Assembly (NCBI RefSeq): GCF_001269925.1
Contig: NZ_LHVO01000010.1
Span: 52,533-116,532, forward strand
Source of the DNA: Pseudomonas sp. MIACH
GTDB taxonomy: Bacteria > Pseudomonadota > Gammaproteobacteria > Pseudomonadales > Pseudomonadaceae
Length of the DNA: 64,000 nt
Direction: 5' to 3'
Shown here: positions 1 to 8,564 of the stretch, one piece after another
Numbering within the stretch: position 1 is the first letter of the stretch
How the letters are laid out: the number at the start of each line of letters is the position of its first letter
Program-made: the position numbers and the translations under genes
Notes under the pieces: model-generated
Seen by the model: the letters and a program-made list of their open reading frames with translations, nothing else
Database searches by the model: none
Told to the model about the DNA's origin: nothing

Positions 1-1648
1 ACTTTGTACGATCCAGCGTCGGCAGGGGCTGGCGGGACAGCACCACGCAACTTGGCCGGTGGGTTTGTGCCAGCGCAACTTTCCATAGCTCCAGGGTTTC
101 ATTCGCGTCGCCGGGGCGCAGGGTCAGCAGCCCCGGCGTGGCGCGCAGTTGGGTCAGGTGTTCGATGGGCTGGTGGGTCGGTCCATCCTCGCCCACGCCA
201 ATCGAGTCATGGGTGAACACGAATACCACCGGCAACTCCATGATCGCGGCCAGGCGGATCGGCGGTTTCATGTAGTCGCTGAACACCAGGAACGTCGAGG
301 TGTACGGCCGCAGGTAGGACAGCGCCATGCCATTGGCAATTGCGCCCATGGCGTGTTCGCGGATGCCGAAGTGCAGGTTGCGCCCGCTGTAGTCATCTGC
401 GCTGAAGCGCCCGGCGCCGTCGAAGGTCAGGTTGGTCTTGGTCGAGGGCGACAGGTCCGCCGAGCCGCCGAGCAGCCAGGGGATGTGCTGGGCCAACGCA
501 TTCAGCACTTCGCCTCCGGCAGCACGGCTGGCCACACCCTTGGCGTCGGTGTCGAAGCTGGGCAAATCGTCCTGCCAATGCTGCGGCATTTCGCCGGCGC
601 GCATGCGGCGCAGTTCGTCGGCGCGTTCGGGCGCGTATTGCTCCAGTTGCGACAGGTTCTGGTTCCAGGCGTCATACAACGGCTGGCTGCGCTCCAGCAG
701 TGCATCGCGCAGTACTGTGCGGGCCTCATCGGGTACCAGGAAGCTTGAGTCTTCGGGCCAGCCATACGCGGCCTTGGTCAGGCGGATCTCTTCATCGCCC
801 AGCGGCTCGCCATGGGCGGCGGCGGTGTTGTGCTTGTGCGGCGAACCGTAGCCGATCACGCTGTCGACCACGATCAGGGTCGGCGCGCCGGTGTTGCGCT
901 TGAAGGTGTTCAGCGCCTCGCTCAGGGCCTGCAAGTCATTCGCGTCGGTCACGTGCAAGGTGTGCCAGCCATAGGCCTGGAAGCGCTTGATCACGTCCTC
1001 GCTGAAGGCCAGCTCAGTGTGGCCTTCGATGCTGATGGTGTTGTTGTCGTAGATCCAGCACAGGTTATCCAGATTCAAGTGCCCGGCCATCGACGCGGCT
1101 TCGCTGCTGATGCCCTCCATCATGTCGCCGTCACCGCAGAGGGTGTAGACGTCGTAGTCGAACAGCACCTGGCCGTCGCGGTTGAAGCGCTTGGCCAGCC
1201 AACGTTCGGCCATGGCCATGCCGACGCTGTTGGCACAGCCCTGGCCCAGGGGACCGGTGGTGGTTTCCACGCCGGTGGTCATGCGGTACTCGGGATGGCC
1301 CGGGGTCTTGGAACTCATCTGCCGGAACTGCTTGATATCGTCCAGGCTGATTGCCGGCTGCCCCGAGCGTTCGCCTTGGGCATTGATCTCGACCACACCG
1401 GCCAGGTGCAGCAGCGAATACAACAGCATCGACGCATGCCCCACCGACAACACAAACCGGTCACGGTTGGGCCAGTCGGGATGTTCGGGGTGGTAACGCA
1501 GGAAGCGGCTCCACAGCGTATACCCCACCGGCGCCAGGCCCATGGGCGTGCCGGGGTGGCCGGAGTTGGCCTTCTGCACGGCGTCCATGGCCAGGGTGCG
1601 GAGCGTGTTGATGCACAGGGTGTCGACAGCAGTGGCAGCGTGAGTCAT
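1..1648 (-). CDS. tkt: Transketolase, 5' part (runs off the left edge)
   Basis: Thiamine-diphosphate enzyme of the non-oxidative pentose phosphate pathway that moves two-carbon ketol units between sugar phosphates in the cytoplasm. The first 549 codons are present; the family is usually about 660-700 residues, so the C-terminal domain is missing. Visible marks are KANSGHPGTPMG near residue 27, the ThDP/Mg motif GDGDMMEG followed by a downstream NN, and near the edge LSRQPLPTLDR of the pyrimidine-binding domain. The start is the ATG at 1648. The N-terminus (MTHAATAVDTLCINTLRTLA) looks unlike the short N-terminus I expect for the housekeeping Pseudomonas TktA, so this may be a second transketolase. 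That last point is recollection, not computed. Confidence 0.93.
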   Translation of the reverse strand, partial: MTHAATAVDTLCINTLRTLAMDAVQKANSGHPGTPMGLAPVGYTLWSRFLRYHPEHPDWPNRDRFVLSVGHASMLLYSLLHLAGVVEINAQGERSGQPAISLDDIKQFRQMSSKTPGHPEYRMTTGVETTTGPLGQGCANSVGMAMAERWLAKRFNRDGQVLFDYDVYTLCGDGDMMEGISSEAASMAGHLNLDNLCWIYDNNTISIEGHTELAFSEDVIKRFQAYGWHTLHVTDANDLQALSEALNTFKRNTGAPTLIVVDSVIGYGSPHKHNTAAAHGEPLGDEEIRLTKAAYGWPEDSSFLVPDEARTVLRDALLERSQPLYDAWNQNLSQLEQYAPERADELRRMRAGEMPQHWQDDLPSFDTDAKGVASRAAGGEVLNALAQHIPWLLGGSADLSPSTKTNLTFDGAGRFSADDYSGRNLHFGIREHAMGAIANGMALSYLRPYTSTFLVFSDYMKPPIRLAAIMELPVVFVFTHDSIGVGEDGPTHQPIEHLTQLRATPGLLTLRPGDANETLELWKVALAQTHRPSCVVLSRQPLPTLDRTK

Positions 1649-1823
1649 GAAACCGTTCTCCCTCGGGTGGCGATCTACAGTGGAGGGCAGTGTGTGGCAA
1701 AGGTTTGATCCCATCCTCGGCGGTGCGACGAACGGGGAGCAATTGCCCTCGGACATGACAAGACCCCTTGGAATGGGCTAGCTTCAAGGGCGTAAGCCAT
1801 TGATCAACTTGCGGAGGTACGCC

Positions 1824-2048
1824 ATGCCAGTGAAACACGACCTGTATCAGGACTTGGGGTTGAGCAAGGAAGCCGTTCACGAACGCAGGGCGAGCGACAA
1901 ACGCCTGGACTCGCTGCTCACTCAATACGACGCTGCCGACGGGGAGGTGCTGAAGGCAGAATCGGCCAAAGCCAGCGATGAGGATGTGGAGAAGCTGAAG
2001 AAGAAGCGGCTGTTGGTCAAAGACGAGATTGTGGGGCGATTGGGTTAA
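1824..2048 (+). CDS. DUF465 / YdcH-family small protein
   Basis: Small, highly charged helical protein of 74 residues with a heptad-like C-terminal half (KLKKKRLLVKDEI) typical of the DUF465/YdcH family, whose function is unknown. The ATG at 1824 was chosen because GGAGG lies at 1813-1817 with a good spacing; the in-frame upstream ATG at 1800 has no such site and gives an unusual leader. It is divergent from the transketolase gene and followed at once by a REPIN. Predicted cytoplasmic, with no signal peptide or membrane segment. Confidence 0.85.
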   Translation: MPVKHDLYQDLGLSKEAVHERRASDKRLDSLLTQYDAADGEVLKAESAKASDEDVEKLKKKRLLVKDEIVGRLG

Positions 2049-2068
2049 ATGAAAATCTTGACCCACCG

Positions 2069-2166
2069 GTAGGAGCGAGCTTGCTCGCGAAGAACGTCAA
2101 CGATTACGCCGCTCTTCTGATTTAACGCGGCGTTCTCAAGTTTTTCGCGAGCAAGCTCGCTCCTAC
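2069..2166. repeat. REPIN, GTAGGAGCGAGC family (copy 1)
   Basis: Two inverted REP arms face each other: GTAGGAGCGAGCTTGCTCGC on the left and its complement ending CTCGCTCCTAC on the right, with a spacer of about 50 nt. A second 98-bp element of the same family lies at 10567-10664 and shares spacer text (AACGTCAACGAT). Such elements are non-autonomous and are thought to be mobilised by a RAYT transposase encoded elsewhere. Confidence 0.93.
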
Positions 2167-2236
2167 AAAAAGCACAGCGTATTTATTCAGGATTGTCTTA
2201 GGGGCATCATTCACGCCACTGTCTATGATGCCGCTC

Positions 2237-2295
2237 GCCCACCCGGCTCTGGGGACTGTTACGGCGCAAGGATTACGCCGGTGAGCCGGGTGGGC
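2237..2295. terminator. Long stem-loop at the convergent 3' ends of the DUF465 gene and hglS
   Basis: A perfect 13-bp inverted repeat (GCCCACCCGGCTC at 2237-2249, GAGCCGGGTGGGC at 2283-2295) encloses a smaller GGCG/CGCC hairpin. On the plus strand it is followed by GTGTTTTT, so it can act as an intrinsic terminator in that direction, and it sits just beyond the hglS stop on the other strand. A bidirectional terminator is the simplest reading. Confidence 0.6.
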
Positions 2296-2306
2296 ACTCT
2301 GTGTTT

Positions 2307-3683
2307 TTACGCGAGCAGTGTCCGCGTGCATTCATCCATCGAGCGTTGCTGCGTTTCGCCATACAACATCAATTCATCAATCGTCTGGCGCCCCAGTGCC
2401 TTCTCGAACTCAGCCTGGTTCGAATTGGCCGCGTAGTGACTCTGCGCCGAGTCCCCCAGGTTCGACTGGAAAATCCCCGCCGCACTCACCGGCAGAAAAT
2501 CCTCATACACCAGCGGTTCGACATCCACATGGCCGGCGGCGACCAGTGCCTCCAGTGTGCGCGGTTGATCGGCCTGGCCGCGTGCGGCCAGGCCCTTCTG
2601 CGTGGCGAAGTAGCGGAAGTAGGCGAGGCCCTGTTCACGCATCTGCGCGTGGTTATCCGGGAAGGCCTGGAAGTGCTGCTCCATCAACTGCATGTAACGC
2701 GCGGCGTTGCCCTCGTTGGGGAAGGCGCCCAGCTCATCGCGCGCGGCATTCAGCAGTTGGTCGTACAGCGCACGGCCTTTGGGCGTCAGCGCCACGCCAC
2801 GCTGTTCGATTTCGCCAAAGCGCGCGCTGTGGCTGCCCTGGGCATCGGTGAAGGCGATGGGTTCGTCGAGGGCCTTGAAGCTGGTCTGGCGCAACAGGAT
2901 CGGGCAGTGGCGGCGGGGCGGCCCTTCGATCACGGCCTTGGGGGTGATGCCCTTGCCGGGCATGGCGGCCTGGACCTGGTCGATGTCCAGGGTGCGCGGG
3001 GTCAGGTGGTTGATGTGCGGGCCCTTGAAGGCCACCACGTCGGCGATCAGGCGGTGCTGGTCGCTGAGTTGCTGGTACTGCGCGGCGGTGACGGTCGCGG
3101 TGTGGTGCCAGCGGAAGGTTTCCAGGGCCTGGCGCACAAACTCATCGGCATCCTCAGCGTTGAGGCCACCGTCTTGCTCTGCTTGTTCGATCAGCGCCAG
3201 GGCGCCGGGGGTGAAGATCGAGCGCTTGGCCAGGGCGGTTTCGGCAAACGCGCGCAGCTCGGGATTTTCGATCAGTTCCAGGCGCAGCAGCGAGGTGAAC
3301 ACCCGAAACGGGCTGGTTTGCAGCGCGCTTTCATGCACGGCGCGAAAGGCGGTGGAGTGCACCGGTACGCCGGCGGGGGTCAGGTCGTAATAGCCCACCG
3401 GCTGCATGCCCATCACCGCGAACAGGCGGCTGATGGTCGCCAGCTCCGCCGCAGTGCCCAGGCGGATGGCACCGTGGCGCTCCATGTCCAGACGCTGGAT
3501 TTCGCCGGTGCGCTGCAGCTGTTGCGCCAGGCGCGGGTCGCTGTCGAGTACGCGGGTGTTGGTGGCGGCGACCAGTTCCATCAGCGCGCCATACAGGGGA
3601 ACTTCATCTCGGTACATATCGGACATGGCCTTGGAAAAGCCCTTGCGGATCTCGTCGGGGCTGACATGTGCGGTGGTGTGCAT
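2307..3683 (-). CDS. hglS: 2-oxoadipate dioxygenase/decarboxylase (hydroxyglutarate synthase, DUF1338/YdcJ)
   Basis: 458 residues, full length for the DUF1338 family. In P. putida the family member HglS converts 2-oxoadipate with O2 to D-2-hydroxyglutarate and two CO2 in D-lysine catabolism, using Fe(II) in a VOC-like fold. Residues matching the known metal and substrate ligands are in place: MERHGAIR gives His70 and Arg74, PHINH gives His226, and FGEIEQRG (290-296) supplies the glutamate ligand. The start ATG at 3683 has CAGGAA upstream. It stands alone, divergent from the OprD porin; no other lysine gene is visible in the window. Confidence 0.88.
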   Translation of the reverse strand: MHTTAHVSPDEIRKGFSKAMSDMYRDEVPLYGALMELVAATNTRVLDSDPRLAQQLQRTGEIQRLDMERHGAIRLGTAAELATISRLFAVMGMQPVGYYDLTPAGVPVHSTAFRAVHESALQTSPFRVFTSLLRLELIENPELRAFAETALAKRSIFTPGALALIEQAEQDGGLNAEDADEFVRQALETFRWHHTATVTAAQYQQLSDQHRLIADVVAFKGPHINHLTPRTLDIDQVQAAMPGKGITPKAVIEGPPRRHCPILLRQTSFKALDEPIAFTDAQGSHSARFGEIEQRGVALTPKGRALYDQLLNAARDELGAFPNEGNAARYMQLMEQHFQAFPDNHAQMREQGLAYFRYFATQKGLAARGQADQPRTLEALVAAGHVDVEPLVYEDFLPVSAAGIFQSNLGDSAQSHYAANSNQAEFEKALGRQTIDELMLYGETQQRSMDECTRTLLA

Positions 3684-3776
3684 AGAAAAATTCCTGATGA
3701 CGTTGCCGATGGAGGTGGCCTATGCCTGGATTTTGTTGGCCGGTGGGCAGGCGTGCAAACGAAGAATCCTCTGGAC

Positions 3777-3793
3777 TTCATTCTGCAAATGAA
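3777..3793. promoter_or_regulatory. Inverted repeat upstream of hglS (candidate operator)
   Basis: TTCATT-CTGCA-AATGAA is a perfect 6-bp inverted repeat with a 5-nt spacer in the 288-bp divergent hglS/oprD interval, 94 nt upstream of the hglS start. It could be a regulator site for either gene. No cognate regulator is encoded next to it. Confidence 0.3.
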
Positions 3794-3971
3794 TGAGATG
3801 ACGTGAATACGACAAAAATAGGCGGCCAGATAATTTCATTTTTCGCCCACTTTTCTAAAGAAAGCTTCACGAGGCCCACCCTGGCCGGCGTGAAAGAATC
3901 GCCACGTTTGCAGAGCTGACAGTTGTTTTGCACGCCAAACACGATAAAAGAACATTCAGGGGCCGCAGTTA

Positions 3972-5381
3972 ATGAAAATTTCTACACTGGCGTTGTCGAT
4001 CACCGCCGCCGTTCTTGCACAACAGGTTTACGCTGATGACTTCGGGCTCGGCGCGCTGGGCACGGGCAATGGCCACAGCGGCTTTCTTGAAGACAGCCAT
4101 GCGTCCGTCAGTTCGCGGACCATGTACTACAGCGCGGATAACCGCTCGGGGACCAACAACGACTTGCGCGAAGCTGCTACCGCGCTGCGTTTCGACTACA
4201 AGTCCGGCTTCACCCAAGGCACCGTTGGCCTGGGTTTCGACGTCATGGCCTTCGGCGCCCTGCGCCTGGACGGCGGAGATGGTCACACCGCGGGCCCAGG
4301 CCTGGCGGGTAACGGCAACAGCTTCTTCCCGACCAAGAACAACGGTACCGAGCCGGCGGATGCCTTCGGTCGTGCGGCCGGCAACGTGAAGTTCCGTATT
4401 TCCCAGACCGAGTTGCATGTCGGTGGTGGTCTGGCGCCGGTGCTGCCGATCCTGGTCTCCAACGACAGCCGCGTGGCGCCGCAAACCTTTGACGGCGGCA
4501 TCCTTACCTCCAGCGACATCCCCAACGTCACCTTCACCGGCGGCGAGCTGAACCGTGCCGAAGGCCGTGCCTCCAGCAACTCCACGGGCTTGAGCGTGGC
4601 CGGTGGTACGCGCGACAGCGACAGCTTCAAGTTTGGTGGGGTGGACTATAAGCCGTTTGGTTCGTCCGACAACGTCGTCGCGAAGAACCTGACGTTGCAG
4701 TACTACTACGCCCAGTTGCAGGACTTCTACAAACAGAACTACTTCGGCCTGGTCCACGTGCTGCCGCTGGGCAACGACCAGTCGTTCAAGACCGACCTGC
4801 GTTACTTCGACAGCAGCAGCGACGGCAAGAATGGCGAGAGTGGCTACCAGTTCAACAACAACGGCGGCTACGCCAAGCACGCGAACGAAGTGGACAACAA
4901 AACCTACAGTGCCGCGTTCACCTACCAACTGGGCGGCAGCAGCTTGATGCTCGGCCACATTGGCGTGGGTGACGATGGCGGCTTTGTGTGGGTCAACCAG
5001 GGCAGCCTCGCCGATCCGCACGCTCAAGGTGCCGGCGGCAGCGACTTCTACCTGTTCACCGATGCGGTGGTGGGCCAGTTCTCCCGGGCGGGCGAGCAGG
5101 TCAACTTCGGGCAGTACTCGTATGACTTCAAGGCCTACGTGCCGGGTCTGAAAGCGTCCGTGGCGTACCTGGACGGTTCGGATATCAAGTCGAAGGTCGC
5201 CGGTGGCCCTGACCAGAAAGAAAACGAAACCGACTTCCGCCTCGACTACGTGGTCCAGGCCGGTCCTCTGAAAGGCTTCGGTACCACCTTGCGTACCGGT
5301 ACCTACCACGGCAAAAACACCGGCACCGCCGATCAGGATCAGACGCGCCTGATCTTCAACTACACGTACGCCATCTTCTAA
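3972..5381 (+). CDS. OprD-family outer-membrane porin
   Basis: 469 residues with a Sec signal peptide (MKISTLALSITAAVLAQQVYA, cleavage before DDF) and alternating beta-strand segments ending in phenylalanine, the usual outer-membrane barrel C-terminus. The start of the mature protein (residues 25-75: FLEDSHASVSSRTMYYSAD) and the LRFDYKSGFTQGTVGLGFDV strand pair are typical of the OprD/OccD-OccK family of 18-stranded, substrate-specific porins. The substrate cannot be read from the sequence. It is divergent from hglS and is followed after 69 bp by a glycosidase gene on the same strand, though I see no evidence that they are functionally linked. Confidence 0.92.
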   Translation: MKISTLALSITAAVLAQQVYADDFGLGALGTGNGHSGFLEDSHASVSSRTMYYSADNRSGTNNDLREAATALRFDYKSGFTQGTVGLGFDVMAFGALRLDGGDGHTAGPGLAGNGNSFFPTKNNGTEPADAFGRAAGNVKFRISQTELHVGGGLAPVLPILVSNDSRVAPQTFDGGILTSSDIPNVTFTGGELNRAEGRASSNSTGLSVAGGTRDSDSFKFGGVDYKPFGSSDNVVAKNLTLQYYYAQLQDFYKQNYFGLVHVLPLGNDQSFKTDLRYFDSSSDGKNGESGYQFNNNGGYAKHANEVDNKTYSAAFTYQLGGSSLMLGHIGVGDDGGFVWVNQGSLADPHAQGAGGSDFYLFTDAVVGQFSRAGEQVNFGQYSYDFKAYVPGLKASVAYLDGSDIKSKVAGGPDQKENETDFRLDYVVQAGPLKGFGTTLRTGTYHGKNTGTADQDQTRLIFNYTYAIF

Positions 5382-5450
5382 GTCTTCATGTGCACCCGGG
5401 CGTCATTGGGTTCTACACTGCTCCTCACCTGGTAGGCGATGGAGGACCCG

Positions 5451-8126
5451 ATGACGGCCACACCCAACACCCGAATACTGGACACGATTGAAGGCCAGCG
5501 CCTGGCGACACAGGATGCCGAGCGTTGGCGCGAGTGGGGCCCCTATCTGAGCGAACGCCAATGGGGCACGGTGCGCGAAGACTACAGCGCCGACGGCGAT
5601 GCCTGGGCTTACTTCCCCCATGAACATGCACGCAGCCGCGCCTACCGCTGGGGCGAGGATGGCCTGGCCGGCTTCAGCGACAAGGCGCAACGCTGGTGCC
5701 TGGGCCTGGCCCTGTGGAACGAGCGTGACGCGATCCTCAAGGAGCGCCTGTTCGGCCTGAATAACGCCGAGGGCAATCACGGTGAAGACGTCAAGGAACT
5801 GTACTTTTTCGTCGACGGTGTGCCCAGTCATGCCTATATGCGCATGCTCTACAAATACCCCCATGCCGCCTTTCCCTACGCCGACCTGATCGCCGAAAAC
5901 GCCCGCCGTGGGCTGGGCGATGCCGAGTACGAGATCCTCGATACCGGTGTGTTCGAAGACAACCGCTACTGCGACGTCAGCGTCGAATACGCCAAGCATC
6001 AGCCCGACGATATCTTCATGCGCGTCACCGTGCACAACCGTTCGCAGCAGCCGACGCGCCTGCAGGTGTTGCCGCAGGTATGGGCGCGCAATGACTGGAG
6101 CTGGACCTTTGATGCACCCAAGCCGCAGTTGAGGCTGGACGGCGAATACGTGCTGGCCCGTCATCATGAACTGCCTGATCGGCATCTCAGCGCCTGGGGC
6201 CAGGAGGGCCTGGAATGGCTGTTCTGTGAGAACGAAAGCAACTTCCCGCTGCTCGACGGGCAACCGGCGCCGGGGCCTTTCAAGGACGGGATCAACGACT
6301 ACGTAGTCGATGGGCTGGACGCTGCGATTCGCCGCGACACCGGTACCAAGGTGGCCGCGCGCTTTATCCTTGAACTGGCGGGCCTGCAAAGCCAAAGCCT
6401 TTACCTGCGCTTTGCGCCCGTGGACGCCCCCGAGGTCAACGCGCGCAAACTGTTTGAACAGCGGCGCCAGGAGGCCGATGACTTCTACGCCGCCTTGCAG
6501 CAAGGTATCGCCGATGACGATGCGCGCAATGTGCAGCGCCAGGCCCTGGCCGGCTTGCTGTGGTCCAAGCAGCTCTACTATTTTGATGTGAACCAGTGGC
6601 TCGACGGCGACCCGGCCCAGCCCGCGCCACCGCCCGAGCGCCTGCATATCCGCAATACCCATTGGCGGCACCTGTCCAACTTCGACATCCTCTCCATGCC
6701 CGATACCTGGGAATACCCGTGGTACGCGTCGTGGGACCAGGGTTTCCAGGCGGTGGCATTTGCGCTGATGGATCCTGGGTATGCCAAGCAACAGTTGTTG
6801 TTGCTGGTGAAGGACCGCTTTATGCACCCTAACGGCCAACTGCCGGCCTACGAGTGGCGTTTCGACGACGCCAACCCACCGGTGCATGCCTGGGCCAGCT
6901 GGCGCGTGTATCAGCAGGACAAGGCGCTGACCGGTGTCGGCGATCTGGATTTCCTTGAGCGGATCTTCCACAAGCTGCTGCTGAATTTTTCCTGGTGGGT
7001 TAACCGTAAGGACGCCGAGGGCCGCAATCTGTTCCAGGGCGGCTTCCTGGGGCTGGACAATATCGCCTTGTTCGACCGCTCGGCTGCGTTGCCGCCGGGT
7101 TATCAGCTGGATCAGGCCGACGGCACCGCCTGGGTGGCGGCGTATGCGCTGGACTTGATGCGTATCGGCCTGGAGTTGGCTAAGCGCAATGCGGTGTACG
7201 TCGATATTGCGGTGAAGTTTTTCGAGCACTTCCTGTACATCGCCGGCGCCATCAACCGGGTCGACGACAGCGCCGAGGGGCTGTGGGATGAACAGGACCT
7301 GTTTTTCTACGACGTATTGCACCGTCCCGACGGCCAGAACGAGCCGGTGCGCCTGCGCTCCATCGTCGGCCTGATGCCATTGTTTGCCGTGCTGGTGCTG
7401 GAACAGCGCGAGCACGAAGGGCTGGAGGGGTTGCGTGAACGGCTGTTGGGTTTCATGCATCACCGGCCGGACCTGGCCAAGCTGGTGTCGCGCTGGAACG
7501 AACCAGGGCAGGGCAATCGCCTGTTACTCGCGCTGTTGCGGGGCGAGCGCACCAAGGATCTGCTGCGACGCATGCTCGATGATGAGGAGTTTCTCTCGGC
7601 CTTTGGCGTGCGCTCCTTGTCCAAGGCCTTTTCCGAGCAGCCGCTGGCGCTGAAGATGAACGGCGACACCTTGTGCGCCCGGTATCAGCCGGGTGAATCC
7701 GACTCACGTTTGTACGGCGGCAACTCCAACTGGCGCGGGCCATTGTGGATGCCGGTGAACTACATGCTGATCGAATCGCTGCGCGAATTTCACCGCTATT
7801 ACGCGGACAACTTCTCGGTGGAGTACCCGACGGGCAGTGGGTATCTGGCATCGCTGGAGGAGGTGGCCGACAGCCTAAGCCAGCGGTTGACCCGCTTGTT
7901 TCTGCGGGATGAAAACGGTGCACGGCCATCGATGGCCGGGTATGCGCCATTGGAGGCGGACCCGCTTAGCTGTGACCTGGTGTTGTTCCATGAGTATTTC
8001 CATGGCGAGACCGGGCGGGGGCTGGGCGCATCACACCAGACCGGATGGAGTGCGTTGGTGGCGTTGCTGCTACAGCCCAAATGTGGGAGGGGGCTTGCTC
8101 CCGATAGCGGTGGGTCAGTCAACTGA
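5451..8126 (+). CDS. GH63/MGH1-like glycoside hydrolase (glucosidase family)
   Basis: About 891 residues. The C-terminal two thirds look like the (alpha/alpha)6-barrel of mannosylglycerate-hydrolase-like/GH63 proteins. WYASWDQGFQAVAFAL carries the WDQGF segment expected to hold the catalytic acid, and the YGGNSNWRGPLWMPVNYM segment is conserved. Likely cytoplasmic; no signal peptide. The ATG at 5451 is preferred over 5439 because GGAGG at 5441-5445 is ideally placed for it. The last 14 codons (CGRGLAPDSGGSVN) are written in the left arm of the REPIN that begins at 8082, so the natural stop appears to have been replaced. Substrate unknown; trehalose- or oligoglucoside-type sugars are possible. 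Confidence 0.82.
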   Translation: MTATPNTRILDTIEGQRLATQDAERWREWGPYLSERQWGTVREDYSADGDAWAYFPHEHARSRAYRWGEDGLAGFSDKAQRWCLGLALWNERDAILKERLFGLNNAEGNHGEDVKELYFFVDGVPSHAYMRMLYKYPHAAFPYADLIAENARRGLGDAEYEILDTGVFEDNRYCDVSVEYAKHQPDDIFMRVTVHNRSQQPTRLQVLPQVWARNDWSWTFDAPKPQLRLDGEYVLARHHELPDRHLSAWGQEGLEWLFCENESNFPLLDGQPAPGPFKDGINDYVVDGLDAAIRRDTGTKVAARFILELAGLQSQSLYLRFAPVDAPEVNARKLFEQRRQEADDFYAALQQGIADDDARNVQRQALAGLLWSKQLYYFDVNQWLDGDPAQPAPPPERLHIRNTHWRHLSNFDILSMPDTWEYPWYASWDQGFQAVAFALMDPGYAKQQLLLLVKDRFMHPNGQLPAYEWRFDDANPPVHAWASWRVYQQDKALTGVGDLDFLERIFHKLLLNFSWWVNRKDAEGRNLFQGGFLGLDNIALFDRSAALPPGYQLDQADGTAWVAAYALDLMRIGLELAKRNAVYVDIAVKFFEHFLYIAGAINRVDDSAEGLWDEQDLFFYDVLHRPDGQNEPVRLRSIVGLMPLFAVLVLEQREHEGLEGLRERLLGFMHHRPDLAKLVSRWNEPGQGNRLLLALLRGERTKDLLRRMLDDEEFLSAFGVRSLSKAFSEQPLALKMNGDTLCARYQPGESDSRLYGGNSNWRGPLWMPVNYMLIESLREFHRYYADNFSVEYPTGSGYLASLEEVADSLSQRLTRLFLRDENGARPSMAGYAPLEADPLSCDLVLFHEYFHGETGRGLGASHQTGWSALVALLLQPKCGRGLAPDSGGSVN

Positions 8127-8171
8127 TGAAGCGACTGACCAACCGCCATCGGGAGCAAGCCCCCTCCCACA
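8082..8171. repeat. REPIN, TGTGGGAGGGG family, overlapping the glycosidase stop
   Basis: Head-to-head REP arms (TGTGGGAGGGGGCTTGCTCC and its complement) with a spacer of about 35 nt. The left arm is translated as the C-terminus of the upstream glycosidase, whose TGA is at 8124-8126 inside the element. Confidence 0.93.
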
Positions 8172-8193
8172 GAGATTCAGGGTTGCCCGTGAA

Positions 8194-8508
8194 TCAGGCC
8201 GGGAACAGTTCGCTCAGTTTCATGGCCAGCATCATGTCGCCTTCAGCGCGCAGCTTGCCGCCCATGAAGGCCTGCATGCCGTCGGTGGAACCGTCGACGA
8301 TGCCTTTCATGGTCTCGCCGTCCATGACCAGGGTCACTTGGGCGTCAGGGTTTTCGCCTTCTTTCAGTTCGCAGGTCTTGTCTTTGACCACCAGGGAAAA
8401 GTTCTTGGTGTCGTCGATACGGAAACCGAACACCAGGTCCAAGCCTTCAGCAGCGCTTGGGTTGAATTTGGCTTTCATTGCTTCTACGGCTTTAGCTACG
8501 TCAGTCAT
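8194..8508 (-). CDS. SCP2 sterol-binding domain protein
   Basis: 104 residues consisting of a single SCP2 (sterol carrier protein 2) domain: MTDVAKAVEAMKAKFNPSAA, then FSLVVKDKTCELKEG, then the conserved VTLVMDGETMKGIVDGSTDGMQAFMGGKLRAEGDM segment. Family members bind fatty acyl or sterol-like lipids in the cytoplasm. The gene lies 56 bp downstream of the histidine phosphatase gene on the same strand, so they are probably one transcript. In other pseudomonads this pair is associated with acyl-CoA dehydrogenase and phosphotransferase genes (recollection), which would suggest lipid or acyl-CoA metabolism. Confidence 0.9.
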   Translation of the reverse strand: MTDVAKAVEAMKAKFNPSAAEGLDLVFGFRIDDTKNFSLVVKDKTCELKEGENPDAQVTLVMDGETMKGIVDGSTDGMQAFMGGKLRAEGDMMLAMKLSELFPA

Positions 8509-8564
8509 GGTTTCGATCCTTTTATGGTGAGTCCAGTGACCTTGGGGTCACGGTTGGCCGCACT

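Noticed and set aside
3969..5309. Long open frame antisense to the OprD porin gene
   Set aside because: It is a GC-rich shadow frame; the plus strand has a signal peptide, barrel strands and a C-terminal Phe.
5403..7463. 686-codon open frame antisense to the glycosidase gene
   Set aside because: Composition is typical of complementary-strand shadow in high-GC DNA, and the plus-strand protein has clear family motifs.
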